A stretch of DNA of 64,000 nt from Allohoeflea poritis (GTDB lineage: Bacteria; Pseudomonadota; Alphaproteobacteria; Rhizobiales; Rhizobiaceae). Positions 33,674 to 43,099 of the stretch are shown here, piece by piece. A model generated the notes under the pieces. That model made no database searches and was not told where the DNA came from. It saw only the letters and a program-made list of their open reading frames with translations. The stretch lies in contig NZ_JAPJZH010000012.1 of NCBI RefSeq assembly GCF_027889715.1, positions 104,606-168,605 on the forward strand, in the 5' to 3' direction. Within the stretch, counting starts at the first letter, position 1. Every line of letters begins with the position of its first letter. Both the position numbers and the translations under genes were made by a program.

Positions 33674-34435
33674 ATGAAGGTAAACGGACACGCTGCAATC
33701 GTCACCGGCGGCGGATCGGGACTGGGCGCCGGCACGGCGCGGGCGCTCGCTGCGGCGGGAGCCAAGGTCGCGGTCCTCGATATCAACGAGGAGCAGGCGA
33801 GATCCGTAGCCGATGAGATCGGCGGCGTGGCGTTCGGATGCGACGTGGCCAGTGCATCGGCGGCCGAAGCGGCCGTCGCGGCCGCTGCGGACGCCCATGG
33901 CGAGGCCCGCATCCTCATCAACTGCGCCGGCATTGCCAATGCAAGCCGCATTGTCGGCCGCGAAGGCCCGCATGATCTCGAGCTTTTTTCACGCGTCATC
34001 AATGTCAACCTCATCGGCTCCTTCAATCTTTTGAGGCTCGTTGCCGATCGCGCCGCCAAGCTCGATCCGATGGAAGACAATGAGCGCGCGGTCGTCATCT
34101 CCACGGCATCGGTCGCCGCCTTTGACGGCCAGATCGGCCAGGCGGCCTATGCGGCCTCGAAGGGCGGCATTCATTCCATGGCTCTGCCGGCGGCCCGCGA
34201 GCTGGCCCGTTTCGGCATCCGCGTCATGACCATCGCACCCGGCATCTTCGGTACACCCATGCTGATGGGCATGCCGCAGGAGGTCCAGGACAGCCTTGCG
34301 GCTTCGGTGCCCTACCCCTCCCGGCTCGGAACGCCCGAGGATTTCGCGGCGCTCGTCATGCACATTATCGACAACACCATGCTGAACGGCGAGACCATCC
34401 GCCTCGACGGCGCAATCCGGCTGGCCCCGAAATAA
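33674..34435 (+). CDS. SDR oxidoreductase, HSD10/acetoacetyl-CoA-type
   Basis: The 253-aa protein has the SDR cofactor motif TGGGSGLGAGTA, the N-A-G region INCAGIA, and the catalytic Y-x3-K (AAYAASKGG) with Ser in ISTASVAAF. Its sequence resembles the 17-beta-HSD type 10/3-hydroxyacyl-CoA dehydrogenase group, so it likely oxidises 3-hydroxyacyl-CoA with NAD+. It starts with ATG 33674 preceded by GGGAGGTATCC. CaiB-type CoA-transferase follows after 4 nt, suggesting an operon. Confidence 0.92.
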   Translation: MKVNGHAAIVTGGGSGLGAGTARALAAAGAKVAVLDINEEQARSVADEIGGVAFGCDVASASAAEAAVAAAADAHGEARILINCAGIANASRIVGREGPHDLELFSRVINVNLIGSFNLLRLVADRAAKLDPMEDNERAVVISTASVAAFDGQIGQAAYAASKGGIHSMALPAARELARFGIRVMTIAPGIFGTPMLMGMPQEVQDSLAASVPYPSRLGTPEDFAALVMHIIDNTMLNGETIRLDGAIRLAPK

Positions 34436-34439
34436 GGCC

Positions 34440-35471
34440 ATGAGCAAACCGCTCAACGGACTGAAAATCGTTGAAATGGCGGGGCTCGGCCCCGCCCCCT
34501 TTGCCTGCTACATCCTTGCCAGCCTTGGCGCCGTCGTCACCCGCATCGAGGCGAAAGGACGGTCCGCCGTTTTCCTGCCGCTGGACTCCCAGACCAATCC
34601 GGATGTGCTTTACCGGCAGATCGTTCAACTCGATCTCAAATCCGAGGAAGACCGCCTGGAGGCGCTGGAACTGATCGGCGGCGCCGATGTTCTGGTCGAA
34701 GGCTTCCGCCCCGGCGTGATGGAACGGCTGGGCCTTTCCCCGGATGCCATGCTTGCCCACAATCCGGGGCTGATCTTCGCGCGCATGACCGGATACGGTC
34801 AGGACGGCCCGATGGCCGACCGGGCGGGCCATGATCTAAATTACATTGCGATGTCCGGTGTTCTGTCGATGATCGGCCGCCGCGACGGCGCGCCCGTTCC
34901 ACCGCTCAACCTGGTCGGCGATTATGGCGGCGGCACCATGGTCCTGATCATGGGCATCCTGTCGGCGCTCTATGCGCGCGCGCAAACCGGCAAAGGCCAG
35001 GTCGTGGACGCTGCGATGGTGGAAGGATCGGCCATGCTGGCAACGCCCATCTTCTCATTCATGGCCTCCGGCCTGTGGGACGGCGACAAACGCGGCTCCA
35101 ACCTTCTCGATTCCGGCTGTCCGTTCTACGACACCTATGAGACGGCGGATGGGAGCTTTGTCGCGGTGGCGCCGCTCGAACCGCAATTCTTTGCCGCGCT
35201 GGTCGAAGGTCTCGGCCTCGATCCCGTCTGGCTCGAAAGACAATACAACAGGTCCCACTGGGATGCGTTGAGGACGCTGCTTTCCGACACGTTTCGGACC
35301 CGCAGCCGCGATGAATGGGCGGCGCTTTTTGCCGATAGCGACGCCTGCGTCACGCCCGTCCTGACGCCGCGCGAAGCCGCCGATCATCCCCACAACAAGG
35401 CCCGTCAGAGCTTTGACACAGTTGCCGGCCATATCATGCCGGCCGTCGCACCCAGATTTTCGTCGAAGTGA
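34440..35471 (+). CDS. CaiB/BaiF family CoA-transferase
   Basis: The 343-aa protein shows the family III CoA-transferase pattern (MSKPLNGLKIVEMAGLGPAPFACYILASLGA; VLVEGFRPGVMERLGL with Asp later in TGYGQDGPMADRAGHDLNYIA, where the catalytic Asp lies about residue 139). Relatives include alpha-methylacyl-CoA racemases and formyl-CoA transferases. With the upstream dehydrogenase it probably activates a branched or methylated acid. Confidence 0.9.
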   Translation: MSKPLNGLKIVEMAGLGPAPFACYILASLGAVVTRIEAKGRSAVFLPLDSQTNPDVLYRQIVQLDLKSEEDRLEALELIGGADVLVEGFRPGVMERLGLSPDAMLAHNPGLIFARMTGYGQDGPMADRAGHDLNYIAMSGVLSMIGRRDGAPVPPLNLVGDYGGGTMVLIMGILSALYARAQTGKGQVVDAAMVEGSAMLATPIFSFMASGLWDGDKRGSNLLDSGCPFYDTYETADGSFVAVAPLEPQFFAALVEGLGLDPVWLERQYNRSHWDALRTLLSDTFRTRSRDEWAALFADSDACVTPVLTPREAADHPHNKARQSFDTVAGHIMPAVAPRFSSK

Positions 35472-35486
35472 GCCGGACGGCGTCCC

Positions 35487-36248
35487 ATGCCCGAGAAGAA
35501 AGAGACAATACGCCAGACCGACGATGAGGCACGCGCCCTGGCGCGTCGTCTCGTCAGCAGCTCGCGCTACGGATCGCTGGCCGTCCTGCTTCCGGACGGC
35601 GGCCATCCGTTTGCCAGCCGCGCGGCGGTTGCCAACGACATTGACCGCACGCCCGTCATTCTGGTTTCCGACCTGTCGGGGCATACGTCCGGCCTGAAGA
35701 ACGATCCGCGGGTCTCATTGCTGCTCGGCGCGCCCGGCAAGGGCGATCCGCTGGCCCATCCGCGCATCACGCTGCAATGCACGGCGGAACGAATCGGACG
35801 CGACGAGGAGCGGCATGCGAGAATTCGCGCGCGCTTCCTGCGCCGTCATCCCAAATCGGCTCTCTATGCCGATTTCGGCGATTTCGCCTTCTATCGCCTC
35901 GATCCCATATCCGCGAGCCTCAATGGCGGTTTCGGCAAGGCCTACCAGCTTGCCCCGAAGGACTTCCTGATCGCTTCGCGTGCGATGGAGGCGCTCGCCG
36001 CGATGGAAGAAAGCGCAATCGAGCATATGAATGACGACCATGCGGACGCGGTCGAGGTCTATGCGCGTGTGCTTGCTGGCGAAAAAACCGGTAAATGGCA
36101 GATCAGCGGCATCGACCCCGCCGGCTTCGAAATCGTCAGCGGCGACCGGCTGGCCCGCATCGAGTTCGACCGGGTCCTGGAGGATTCCGCACGCCTTGCG
36201 CCGACCCTTGCCGACATGGCCAAATCGGCGCGCGAAGGCCGGGGATAG
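35487..36248 (+). CDS. HugZ-like FMN-binding split-barrel protein
   Basis: The 253-aa protein begins with a pyridoxamine-oxidase-like split barrel (ARRLVSSSRYGSLAVLLPDGGHPFASRAAVANDIDRTPVILVSDLSGHT) and ends in a DUF2470 domain with EHMNDDHADAV. That pair matches the HugZ heme-utilisation/heme-oxygenase-like family. The ATG at 35487 follows the CoA-transferase stop by 15 nt. It may bind heme; whether it works with its neighbours is not clear. Confidence 0.88.
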   Translation: MPEKKETIRQTDDEARALARRLVSSSRYGSLAVLLPDGGHPFASRAAVANDIDRTPVILVSDLSGHTSGLKNDPRVSLLLGAPGKGDPLAHPRITLQCTAERIGRDEERHARIRARFLRRHPKSALYADFGDFAFYRLDPISASLNGGFGKAYQLAPKDFLIASRAMEALAAMEESAIEHMNDDHADAVEVYARVLAGEKTGKWQISGIDPAGFEIVSGDRLARIEFDRVLEDSARLAPTLADMAKSAREGRG

Positions 36249-36265
36249 AATTATTTTCGAATTTG

Positions 36266-36275
36266 CTTATATAAG
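36266..36275. promoter_or_regulatory. Palindrome in ArsR-family promoter
   Basis: CTTATATAAG is a perfect 10-bp palindrome in an AT-rich 60-nt gap before the NolR-like gene, and includes a TATAAG that could be the -10 box. It is a plausible autoregulatory site. Confidence 0.4.
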
Positions 36276-36310
36276 AATGTGAGGATCGACCAAGAAGGAC
36301 TGGAATATCC

Positions 36311-36643
36311 ATGGCGCAGACAGTGCAGGAAAGAACAGGCCAGGCGGACTTGTCCGGCAACGCCGAACAGGCGGCGCAGCTGCTTGCCGCGATGGCCAAT
36401 CCGAAGCGCCTTCTCATCCTGTGCAATCTCGTCGGCGGTGAGATGGCGGTCGGCGCGCTGGCGACCACCGTGGATCTCAGCCAATCCGCGCTCTCCCAGC
36501 ACCTCGCCAAGCTGCGCGCCCTGAAACTCGTCAAGACGCGCCGCGATGCGCAGACGATCTATTATTCCCTTGCCTCAAGGGAAGTGCAGGCGATCCTCGA
36601 AACGCTTTACGGGCTCTATTGCCAGACGCCGGAGAAGCCTTAA
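36311..36643 (+). CDS. ArsR-family regulator, NolR-like
   Basis: The 110-aa protein has a winged helix whose core (AAMANPKRLLILCNLV, EMAVGALATTVDLSQSALSQHLAKLRALKLVKTRRDAQTIYYSL) is nearly that of rhizobial NolR, including the recognition helix SQSALSQHLAKLR. There are no metal-binding Cys pairs. NolR-type proteins are global repressors of symbiosis and other genes; here the likely targets include its own promoter. Confidence 0.9.
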   Translation: MAQTVQERTGQADLSGNAEQAAQLLAAMANPKRLLILCNLVGGEMAVGALATTVDLSQSALSQHLAKLRALKLVKTRRDAQTIYYSLASREVQAILETLYGLYCQTPEKP

Positions 36644-36670
36644 GGCCGAAGAACCGCGCGGGATCGCTGG

Positions 36671-37753
36671 ATGACGGATTCCGGACCCAAGACAATCGTA
36701 ATCGGCGGCGGCATCGTCGGCGCATCGATCGCCTATCATCTGGCGCGCCGGGGCGCCGCCGTAACCCTGATCGACGGCAATGATCCGCAGCAGGGCGCCA
36801 CGGCCAGATCATTTGCCTGGATCAACGCCTGGAGCGGCAGGACGATGCCCTATATGCGGCTTCGTCACCATGCGATTGGCGAATATCACAGGCTGCAGCA
36901 GGAATTGAACGGTGCGCTGCCGCTCAAATGGAACGGCACGCTCATCTGGAAGGCAGGCCCGGCCGAAACGGAAAAACGTGCCCGCAGGCTCGCAAAGGCC
37001 GGCTATGACGTACGCCTCGTGGATGGCGGCGAAATCGCCAGGATGGAACCGAATCTGAAGAACCCGCCGGCTGTGGCGGCCTATGCGGCAAACGAGGGCG
37101 CGGCCGAACCCGTCGAGACGACCCGTATTCTCCTGCGCGCGGCACGGCAGGCCGGCGCGGAAATCCTCGCCCCACAGACGGTCGAGGCGCTTGTGGCGAC
37201 CAATGGCCGGATCAGCGCCGTGCGGGTCGCCGGCGCCCTCCTTGAGGCCGACGTGGTTGTCGCCGCCGCCGGAACCGGTACCAACACGCTAACGCGCGAA
37301 CTCGGATTGTCAGTGCCGGTGGAGGCATCGCCGGCGATCATTGCACGCTTCCGCACCGACACGCCCCTCGCCCGCTCCGTCATCATCCACCCGTCGATGG
37401 AAATTCGTCAGGTCTCCGAACACGAATTGCTGGCCGCTGCAGCCTATATTGACGATTCCGGCCAGAACGGACCGAACGCGGTCGCCAATCGGATTCTTGC
37501 GGCCATCGAAAACGACTTTCTGCGCGCGCGTGACGTCCGGTTCGACAATGTCGAGGTCGGCTGGCGCCCCATCCCTTCTGACGGCCTGCCGATCGTCGGG
37601 TTTGCCGGCCAGATCGAGGGCCTTTACCTGGCGGTCATGCATTCCGGCATTACGCTGGCGCCGGCGATCGGCCGGTTTGCCGCCGTCGAAATCCTCGACA
37701 GGATCGAGGTCGGACTGTTGGATATCTGCCGGCCCGGGCGGTTTGACGATTAG
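36671..37753 (+). CDS. FAD-dependent oxidoreductase (DadA/glycine oxidase type)
   Basis: The 360-aa protein has an N-terminal FAD dinucleotide fold (TIVIGGGIVGASIAYHLARRGAAVTLID) and a C-terminal recurrence (RPIPSDGLPIVGF, YLAVMHSGITLAPAIGR) typical of DadA-type amine oxidases. It likely oxidises an amino acid or N-methyl amine. Its stop codon overlaps the convergent MFS gene stop by 3 nt. Confidence 0.88.
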   Translation: MTDSGPKTIVIGGGIVGASIAYHLARRGAAVTLIDGNDPQQGATARSFAWINAWSGRTMPYMRLRHHAIGEYHRLQQELNGALPLKWNGTLIWKAGPAETEKRARRLAKAGYDVRLVDGGEIARMEPNLKNPPAVAAYAANEGAAEPVETTRILLRAARQAGAEILAPQTVEALVATNGRISAVRVAGALLEADVVVAAAGTGTNTLTRELGLSVPVEASPAIIARFRTDTPLARSVIIHPSMEIRQVSEHELLAAAAYIDDSGQNGPNAVANRILAAIENDFLRARDVRFDNVEVGWRPIPSDGLPIVGFAGQIEGLYLAVMHSGITLAPAIGRFAAVEILDRIEVGLLDICRPGRFDD

Positions 37754-39093
37754 TCGCGTTCAACCATGGACCAGATCACGAAGACGGTCGCCAGAACAAG
37801 ACATCCGGTGATCATGAAGACCAACTGATAACTGCCCGTTGCGGCCAGGATGGATCCGCACAGCGCCATGCCGATCGTGCCGCCGAACATCTGGATGGTC
37901 AGGTTGATGCCGCTTGCCTGCCCGTGCTTCGGTTTCGGGACAGCGCCCATCAGCGCGCGCCTGGCCGGGATCGATGCGAAAGGCAACGACGCGCCCCACA
38001 AGATCAGCGGCAGCACGACCAGCCAGTAGTTCTCCAGCGTACTGAGCAGACCGATCAGCAAAACGGCCGCTCCGTTGACGGCAAAGCCGAGCATCAGCGG
38101 CGGCCGGGCGCCCAGCCGATCGGTCAGCCGGCCGGTGATCAGCGAGGTGAGCAGCGTCGGCAGGATGGCGATCATCACCGCAAGGCCGGATGCGACCGGC
38201 GTGCGCCCCAGCTTCTCCTGAAGGAACATCGCCACGAAGACGAAGATGACGATCTTGTTGAACTGGAAGACGAAGAACGACAGCGTGCCGCCGGTAAAGG
38301 TACGTATTGCCAGAAGATCAAGCTCGATCAGCGGATCGGGGCGCCGCAACTCGATGAAAACGAAGGCGATCATCAGCAACAGGCCGATAACCAGCAGCAT
38401 CAGGACCGACGGGTTGGTCCAGCCCCACTCCGGCCCCTGCATGAGGAAGACGACAAGCGCGACAAGGCCGACAAGAAGCGTTGCAAAGCCGGCGGTATCG
38501 AACCGTTCCCCTGCTTTTGAGTTGTTCTCGTCGGTGCTTTGCCAGGTGGCAAGGACTACGCAAGCGATGACGAGGACGATCGGCAGGTTGATCAGGAATA
38601 TCCAGCGCCAGGACAGCTCTTGCGAAAACAGGCCGCCGATCAGCGGCCCGCTCGACATGAAGATACCGCCGACAGTCGTCTGCAGACCAAATGCCGTACC
38701 GCGCTTCTCGGGCGGAAAACTGACGGTCACCATCGCCATCGACACGGGGAAGATCACGGCGGCGCCGATGCCCTGCAATGCCCTTGCGGCAATCAGGTAG
38801 CCGCCCGTCGGCGCAAGGCCGGCGGCAAGCGAGGCCAGGGCGAACAGTGCGGCGCCGGCCTGGAAAACGCGGCCATGGCCGAGCGCGTCGCCAAGACGGC
38901 CGCCAAAAGCCACGAAACAGGTGAAGGTCAGCAAATAGGCATTGACCACCCAGTGGGATGCCAACTGCCCCATGGCGAGATCGCTGCGAATGGTCGGAAG
39001 CGCCACACCCACGACGGTCTCGTCGAGAACCGTCAGGCCGAGCACGCCGCTGAGCGCGCCGAGCAGCCACCAGGGCCTGTTTTCGCCGAACAT
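37750..39093 (-). CDS. MFS transporter, DHA2 drug/H+ antiporter type
   Basis: The 447-aa protein has 14 hydrophobic helices in the drug:H+ antiporter-2 pattern, with the early motif LDETVVGVALPTIRSDL and the antiporter motif C-like region. It likely exports toxic organics. ATG 39093 follows GAGGGAG at 8-nt spacing; the longer frame from 39186 has poor signals. It sits between two convergent/divergent unrelated genes and no regulator is adjacent. Confidence 0.9.
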   Translation of the reverse strand: MFGENRPWWLLGALSGVLGLTVLDETVVGVALPTIRSDLAMGQLASHWVVNAYLLTFTCFVAFGGRLGDALGHGRVFQAGAALFALASLAAGLAPTGGYLIAARALQGIGAAVIFPVSMAMVTVSFPPEKRGTAFGLQTTVGGIFMSSGPLIGGLFSQELSWRWIFLINLPIVLVIACVVLATWQSTDENNSKAGERFDTAGFATLLVGLVALVVFLMQGPEWGWTNPSVLMLLVIGLLLMIAFVFIELRRPDPLIELDLLAIRTFTGGTLSFFVFQFNKIVIFVFVAMFLQEKLGRTPVASGLAVMIAILPTLLTSLITGRLTDRLGARPPLMLGFAVNGAAVLLIGLLSTLENYWLVVLPLILWGASLPFASIPARRALMGAVPKPKHGQASGINLTIQMFGGTIGMALCGSILAATGSYQLVFMITGCLVLATVFVIWSMVERD

Positions 39094-39209
39094 GAACGCC
39101 ACTCCCTCTTGCATCGCAAGGCTGTCAGGCAAATTCGCTTGACTTCGCATCGGCAATATACGCACGGTCTGCGTCTCTTCGCACAATCAAAAACAAGAAA
39201 CGGACGGAT

Positions 39210-40175
39210 ATGAAACACAAGATCATCATCGACACGGATCCCGGCATCGACGACACGATGGCCATCGCCTATGCCATCGCCCACCCTGATATCGACCTCG
39301 TCGCCCTGACCACCATCTTCGGCAATGTGTCGGTCGACGAGGCAACCGACAACGCGCTCGCCCTGCTCGACTATTTCGGCTACGAGGCCGATGTGGCGCG
39401 CGGTGAAAGCCGTCCGCTGGTCATGGAGCCCAAGCCCCACAGCTATTTCGTTCATGGTCAGAACGGACTTGGCGAGATCGAGATTCCCAAATCGTCCAAG
39501 ACCGCAACCGATCGCGACGCGGCGGATTACCTGATTGAAAAAACGAAGGAAATGCCAGGCGAGATCGATATCTGCGCCGTCGGGCCGCTCACCAATCTGG
39601 CCCGTGCGCTGGAGCGCGATCCGATGATCGCGGACCGCGTCAAATCCGTGTGCGTCATGGGCGGCGCGGTCTACAGACCGGGCAATGTCTCGCCTGTCGC
39701 GGAAGCCAATATCTGGAACGATCCGCATGCGGCCGAAGAGGTCTTCGCCGCACGTTGGCCGGTCGTTCTTGCACCGCTCGACGTCACGACGAAGGTGGTG
39801 CTGTCACCGCATTTCTTCGCGGACCTCGAAGAGGCCGATCCAAGGGTCGGCAAGCTGCTGTCGGACATGGCACGCTTTTATGCCCGCTTCTACCGCAGCC
39901 ACTCAGGGATCAATGGCTGTATTCCGCACGACGTGATGGCGCTTGCTTATCTGACGATCCCCGGCGTCTACATGCAAAAGCGCGGCGCGCTGGCAACGGT
40001 CACCGACGGTCTCGGCATCGGCCAGACGATTTTCAATCCGGCCGGAAAGCCGACTGTCGATCCGGTCTGGGGCGAACGTCCGCAGCACACGGCGCTGCTC
40101 GATATCGACGCCGGTTTCTTTGCCGCGCACTATTTCGACACCATCGCCAAGCGGCCCACGGAGATCGGCGACTGA
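39210..40175 (+). CDS. Nucleoside hydrolase (IunH/RihA family)
   Basis: The 321-aa protein begins MKHKIIIDTDPGIDDTMA, the Ca2+-binding motif DTDPGIDD of nucleoside N-ribohydrolases. Other signature patches are ICAVGPLTNLA and CIPHDVMAL (catalytic His/Asp). It cleaves nucleosides to base and ribose for salvage; base preference is not evident. The ATG at 39210 lies 117 nt from the divergent MFS start. Confidence 0.93.
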   Translation: MKHKIIIDTDPGIDDTMAIAYAIAHPDIDLVALTTIFGNVSVDEATDNALALLDYFGYEADVARGESRPLVMEPKPHSYFVHGQNGLGEIEIPKSSKTATDRDAADYLIEKTKEMPGEIDICAVGPLTNLARALERDPMIADRVKSVCVMGGAVYRPGNVSPVAEANIWNDPHAAEEVFAARWPVVLAPLDVTTKVVLSPHFFADLEEADPRVGKLLSDMARFYARFYRSHSGINGCIPHDVMALAYLTIPGVYMQKRGALATVTDGLGIGQTIFNPAGKPTVDPVWGERPQHTALLDIDAGFFAAHYFDTIAKRPTEIGD

Positions 40176-40181
40176 GCGACT

Positions 40182-40976
40182 TCAATACCCGGTCAGGCCG
40201 CCGTCGACATGGATGGTCTGGCCGGTCATGAACGAGTTTTTGGGCGACGAGGCGAAGATGAACGCCTCGACTACTTCCTCGACTTCGGCAAGGCGGCCCA
40301 TCGGGATGCCGCGCACAAGCTGTTCTTCGGTGACCATCCTGCCGCGCACCTCGACGCCGAGCATCTCGGTCGCCATGGGCGTGCGGGCAAATGAGGGGCA
40401 CACCGCGTTGATGCGCACGCCAAGCCGCGCATATTCCTGCGCGACCGAACGGGTCAGCCCGACCACCCCGTGCTTGGCGGCCGCGTAAACGGCCAGACCG
40501 GAAGCACCGGTAACACCGGCGACCGAGGCGACATTGACGATCGCGCCGCCCATTCCGCTGCTGCGGAATTGTCTCTCCATAATCGGAAGCTGATGCTTGA
40601 GGGCATAGAACATGCCGACAAGATCGATATCGAAAATGCGGCGCGCTTCCGCCGAATCCGTTTTCGGCAGCTTGGCGAACGCATCCTGCGCGATACCGGC
40701 ATTGTTGAGCGCCACGTCGAGCCGGCCGAAACGGTCGACGGCAAGCGCGGCCAGCCGTTCCGACAGGCTTTCGTCGGCTATATCGCCGGCAAGCGACGCG
40801 ATGTCACAGCCATGGTCATTGCTGATCGCGCCGGCAATAGCGTCAAGCGCCTTCTCGTCATAGTCCGAAAGCACAAGACGGGCGCCCTCGGCGGCATAGC
40901 GCCGGGCCGCCGCGCTGCCGAAACCACCCGACGCACCGGTGATCAGGACGGTCGCCCCATCAAAAAGACCAGCCAT
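40182..40976 (-). CDS. SDR oxidoreductase
   Basis: The 264-aa protein has TGASGGFGSAAA (cofactor), NNAGIAQDAF and Ser-Tyr-Lys (VASVAGVTGASGLAVYAAAKHG). It resembles 3-oxoacyl-ACP reductase-like SDRs, but substrate is unclear. It is the third gene of the minus-strand SDR-APH-SDR operon, 1 nt after the APH gene. Confidence 0.9.
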   Translation of the reverse strand: MAGLFDGATVLITGASGGFGSAAARRYAAEGARLVLSDYDEKALDAIAGAISNDHGCDIASLAGDIADESLSERLAALAVDRFGRLDVALNNAGIAQDAFAKLPKTDSAEARRIFDIDLVGMFYALKHQLPIMERQFRSSGMGGAIVNVASVAGVTGASGLAVYAAAKHGVVGLTRSVAQEYARLGVRINAVCPSFARTPMATEMLGVEVRGRMVTEEQLVRGIPMGRLAEVEEVVEAFIFASSPKNSFMTGQTIHVDGGLTGY

Positions 40977-40977
40977 T

Positions 40978-42009
40978 TCAACGGCCTCCTCTTACGATTT
41001 CCATCGCCATATGCGCCATGATCGGAACGGCTGTACCCATTTCCTTCGCCCGCTGCGGATTGGACGCGTTCCCATCCAGCGCGCGCTTCAAGACACCCTG
41101 CAGGATCGCCGCGAGCCGGAAGAACGAGAAGGCCAGGTAGAACGGCCAGTGCTCGATCGCTTCGATGTTCCGCCGCCGGCAATAGGTGGCCACATAGTCC
41201 TCTTCGCTCGGCAGACCGAGGGCGGCGCGATCCAGGCCGCCGAGACCGCGAAAACCGGAATCATGCGGCAACCGCCATTGCATACACTGGTAGGCAAGAT
41301 CCGCCAGCGGATGGCCGAGCGTGGACAGCTCCCAGTCGAGCACAGCGAGGATTTCGGGCCCGTCAGGCGCGAAGATCATATTGTCGAGCCGATAGTCGCC
41401 ATGCACCAGCGAGACCGCCCCGTCATCGGGCGGCATATTGGCCTCCAGCCAGGAAATCAGCGCATCCATATCACTGATGGTCTGCGTCTCGCTCGCCCGG
41501 TACTGCTTCGTCCAGCGGCTGAGTTGGCGCTCGAAATAATTGCCGGGCTTGCCGAAATCCGCCAGCCCCACCGCCGCCGGGTCGACATCGTGCAGGCAAG
41601 CCAACGCCGCGTTCATGGCGTCGTAAATCGGCCCGCGCTCGGCCTGATCGCATTCAGACAATTCCGCCTGCCAGAATATCCGCCCCTCGAGATAGTTCAT
41701 GACGAAGAACATCCGACCGATGGAAGAATCCTCCTGCGAAAGGTAGAGCACGTCCGGCACCGGCACGCCGCTGCCCTTCAGCGCTCCCATCACGCGGAAC
41801 TCGCGGTCGACCTGATGCGCAGATTTCAGCAGTTCTCCAGGCGGTTTCGCCCGCAGCACATACTTGCCGCTGTCCGCGGCAAGCAGATAGGTCGGGTTTG
41901 ACTGACCGGTGTTGAATTTCGTCACATCGCGAAGGCCCGCGAAACCGGAAACGCCGCTTTCCAGTTCGGCACCGAGCGATCCGATATCGAGGTCGTTGCT
42001 GTTGTTCAT
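40978..42009 (-). CDS. APH-family phosphotransferase
   Basis: The 343-aa protein has the APH/choline-kinase fold: DNM catalytic loop HGDYRLDNMIF (about 215), Asp in VLDWELSTLGHPLADLAY, and N-terminal QSNPTYLL. Relatives are linked to acyl-CoA dehydrogenases (the ACAD10/11 type) and phosphorylate hydroxyacyl groups. With two SDRs it fits degradation of hydroxylated fatty or ring acids. ATG 42009 is preceded by GAGGATCTGCCGAC. Confidence 0.9.
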   Translation of the reverse strand: MNNSNDLDIGSLGAELESGVSGFAGLRDVTKFNTGQSNPTYLLAADSGKYVLRAKPPGELLKSAHQVDREFRVMGALKGSGVPVPDVLYLSQEDSSIGRMFFVMNYLEGRIFWQAELSECDQAERGPIYDAMNAALACLHDVDPAAVGLADFGKPGNYFERQLSRWTKQYRASETQTISDMDALISWLEANMPPDDGAVSLVHGDYRLDNMIFAPDGPEILAVLDWELSTLGHPLADLAYQCMQWRLPHDSGFRGLGGLDRAALGLPSEEDYVATYCRRRNIEAIEHWPFYLAFSFFRLAAILQGVLKRALDGNASNPQRAKEMGTAVPIMAHMAMEIVRGGR

Positions 42010-42081
42010 GTCGGCAGATCCTCCCGCTGAATGGGAACACGGCCCATGCCTTTGTGACAAGCGGTCGTTTTCAGCCCTTGC

Positions 42082-42906
42082 CTACTCCAGCGCATGGGCG
42101 AAAAGGCCCATGGAGCTATAGACGGAAAGCCCGCCATCAAGCGGCAGTATGGCGCCGGAGATGTAGGAGCCGCCCTTACCGCAAAGATAAAGGGTGGCGC
42201 CGGCAATATCGTCCGGCGAGCCGATGCGGCCGAGCGGTACGCCCTTGCCTACCTTGGCGGCCTGCTCGTCCGAAGCCGTCGCGAAGGCCGTCATCTTGCT
42301 CTGGAAAGGGCCGGGCGCAAAGGCATTGACCGTGATGCGGCGCCTCGCGAACTCGTTGGCGAGGATCCTTGTCAGGTGATGCACCGCCGCCTTGGAGGCG
42401 GAATAGGAATAGGCGCCTTCGGCGACCGGCTGCGTGCCCATGACGGAGCCCAGATTGATGATCCTTGCCGGATCGGCATCGGTGGAGACGGCATCGAGCA
42501 GCGGAAGCAATTCCCGGGTCAGCGTGAAAAGGCCGCCGACATTGATGTTCATTACCTTGTGCCAGGCCATGTGCGGAAATGTGTCGAGCGGCTCGCCCCA
42601 GGTCACGCCGGCATTGTTGACGAGTATGTGCAGTGCGTCCGTATGCGCCTTCACTTCGGCGACCAGCGCCGCGATCCCCTCCTCGGTTCCGACATCCCCG
42701 GCAAAGCCGACAGCCGAGCCCGGCGCGTCCAGCGAATTGAGTTCCTCTGCAACCGCCACGCAGGCATCGCCCTTGCGCGATGCGATGAGCACCGTTGCAC
42801 CGCCATTGACCAGCGCGGTCGCAACCATCCTGCCGATGCCGGTCGCGCCGCCCGTGACCAGCGCAATCTTTCCCTTCACGGAAAACAGGTTTTCCAGATA
42901 ATCCAA
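42082..42906 (-). CDS. SDR oxidoreductase, first gene of operon
   Basis: The 274-aa protein begins MDYLENLFSVKGKIALVTGGATGIGRMVATAL, with NNAGVTWGEPLDTFPH and the Y-x3-K in YSYSASKAAVHHL. It may be a rhamnolipid-type or 3-hydroxyacyl reductase. It starts the operon preceded by an 18-bp operator-like repeat about 50 nt upstream, and is followed by the APH gene after 72 nt. Confidence 0.9.
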   Translation of the reverse strand: MDYLENLFSVKGKIALVTGGATGIGRMVATALVNGGATVLIASRKGDACVAVAEELNSLDAPGSAVGFAGDVGTEEGIAALVAEVKAHTDALHILVNNAGVTWGEPLDTFPHMAWHKVMNINVGGLFTLTRELLPLLDAVSTDADPARIINLGSVMGTQPVAEGAYSYSASKAAVHHLTRILANEFARRRITVNAFAPGPFQSKMTAFATASDEQAAKVGKGVPLGRIGSPDDIAGATLYLCGKGGSYISGAILPLDGGLSVYSSMGLFAHALE

Positions 42907-42956
42907 CGCATCCTCCCCGCAGCGCCTTGTCCGTGGCGCTTATTCCAAAACGTACA

Positions 42957-42974
42957 ACATACCGAGTAGTATGT
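42957..42974. promoter_or_regulatory. Orphan TetR-type operator
   Basis: ACATAC-CGAGTA-GTATGT is a perfect 6-bp inverted repeat, 50 nt before the first SDR. The pattern CATACCnnnnnGTATG is of the type bound by TetR-family repressors of fatty-acid or lipid catabolism. No such regulator gene is adjacent in the window. Confidence 0.55.
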
Positions 42975-43099
42975 GCCGTCACCGAGGCGCTTGTAAAGCC
43001 CTGCGGACAACAATTCGCGTAACGCACCGGGCAAATTCTGTGTTAATCGGCAGGCTGCTCGGGCAATGAGTGCCGCGAACGGAAACCAAAGGAGCGGTG

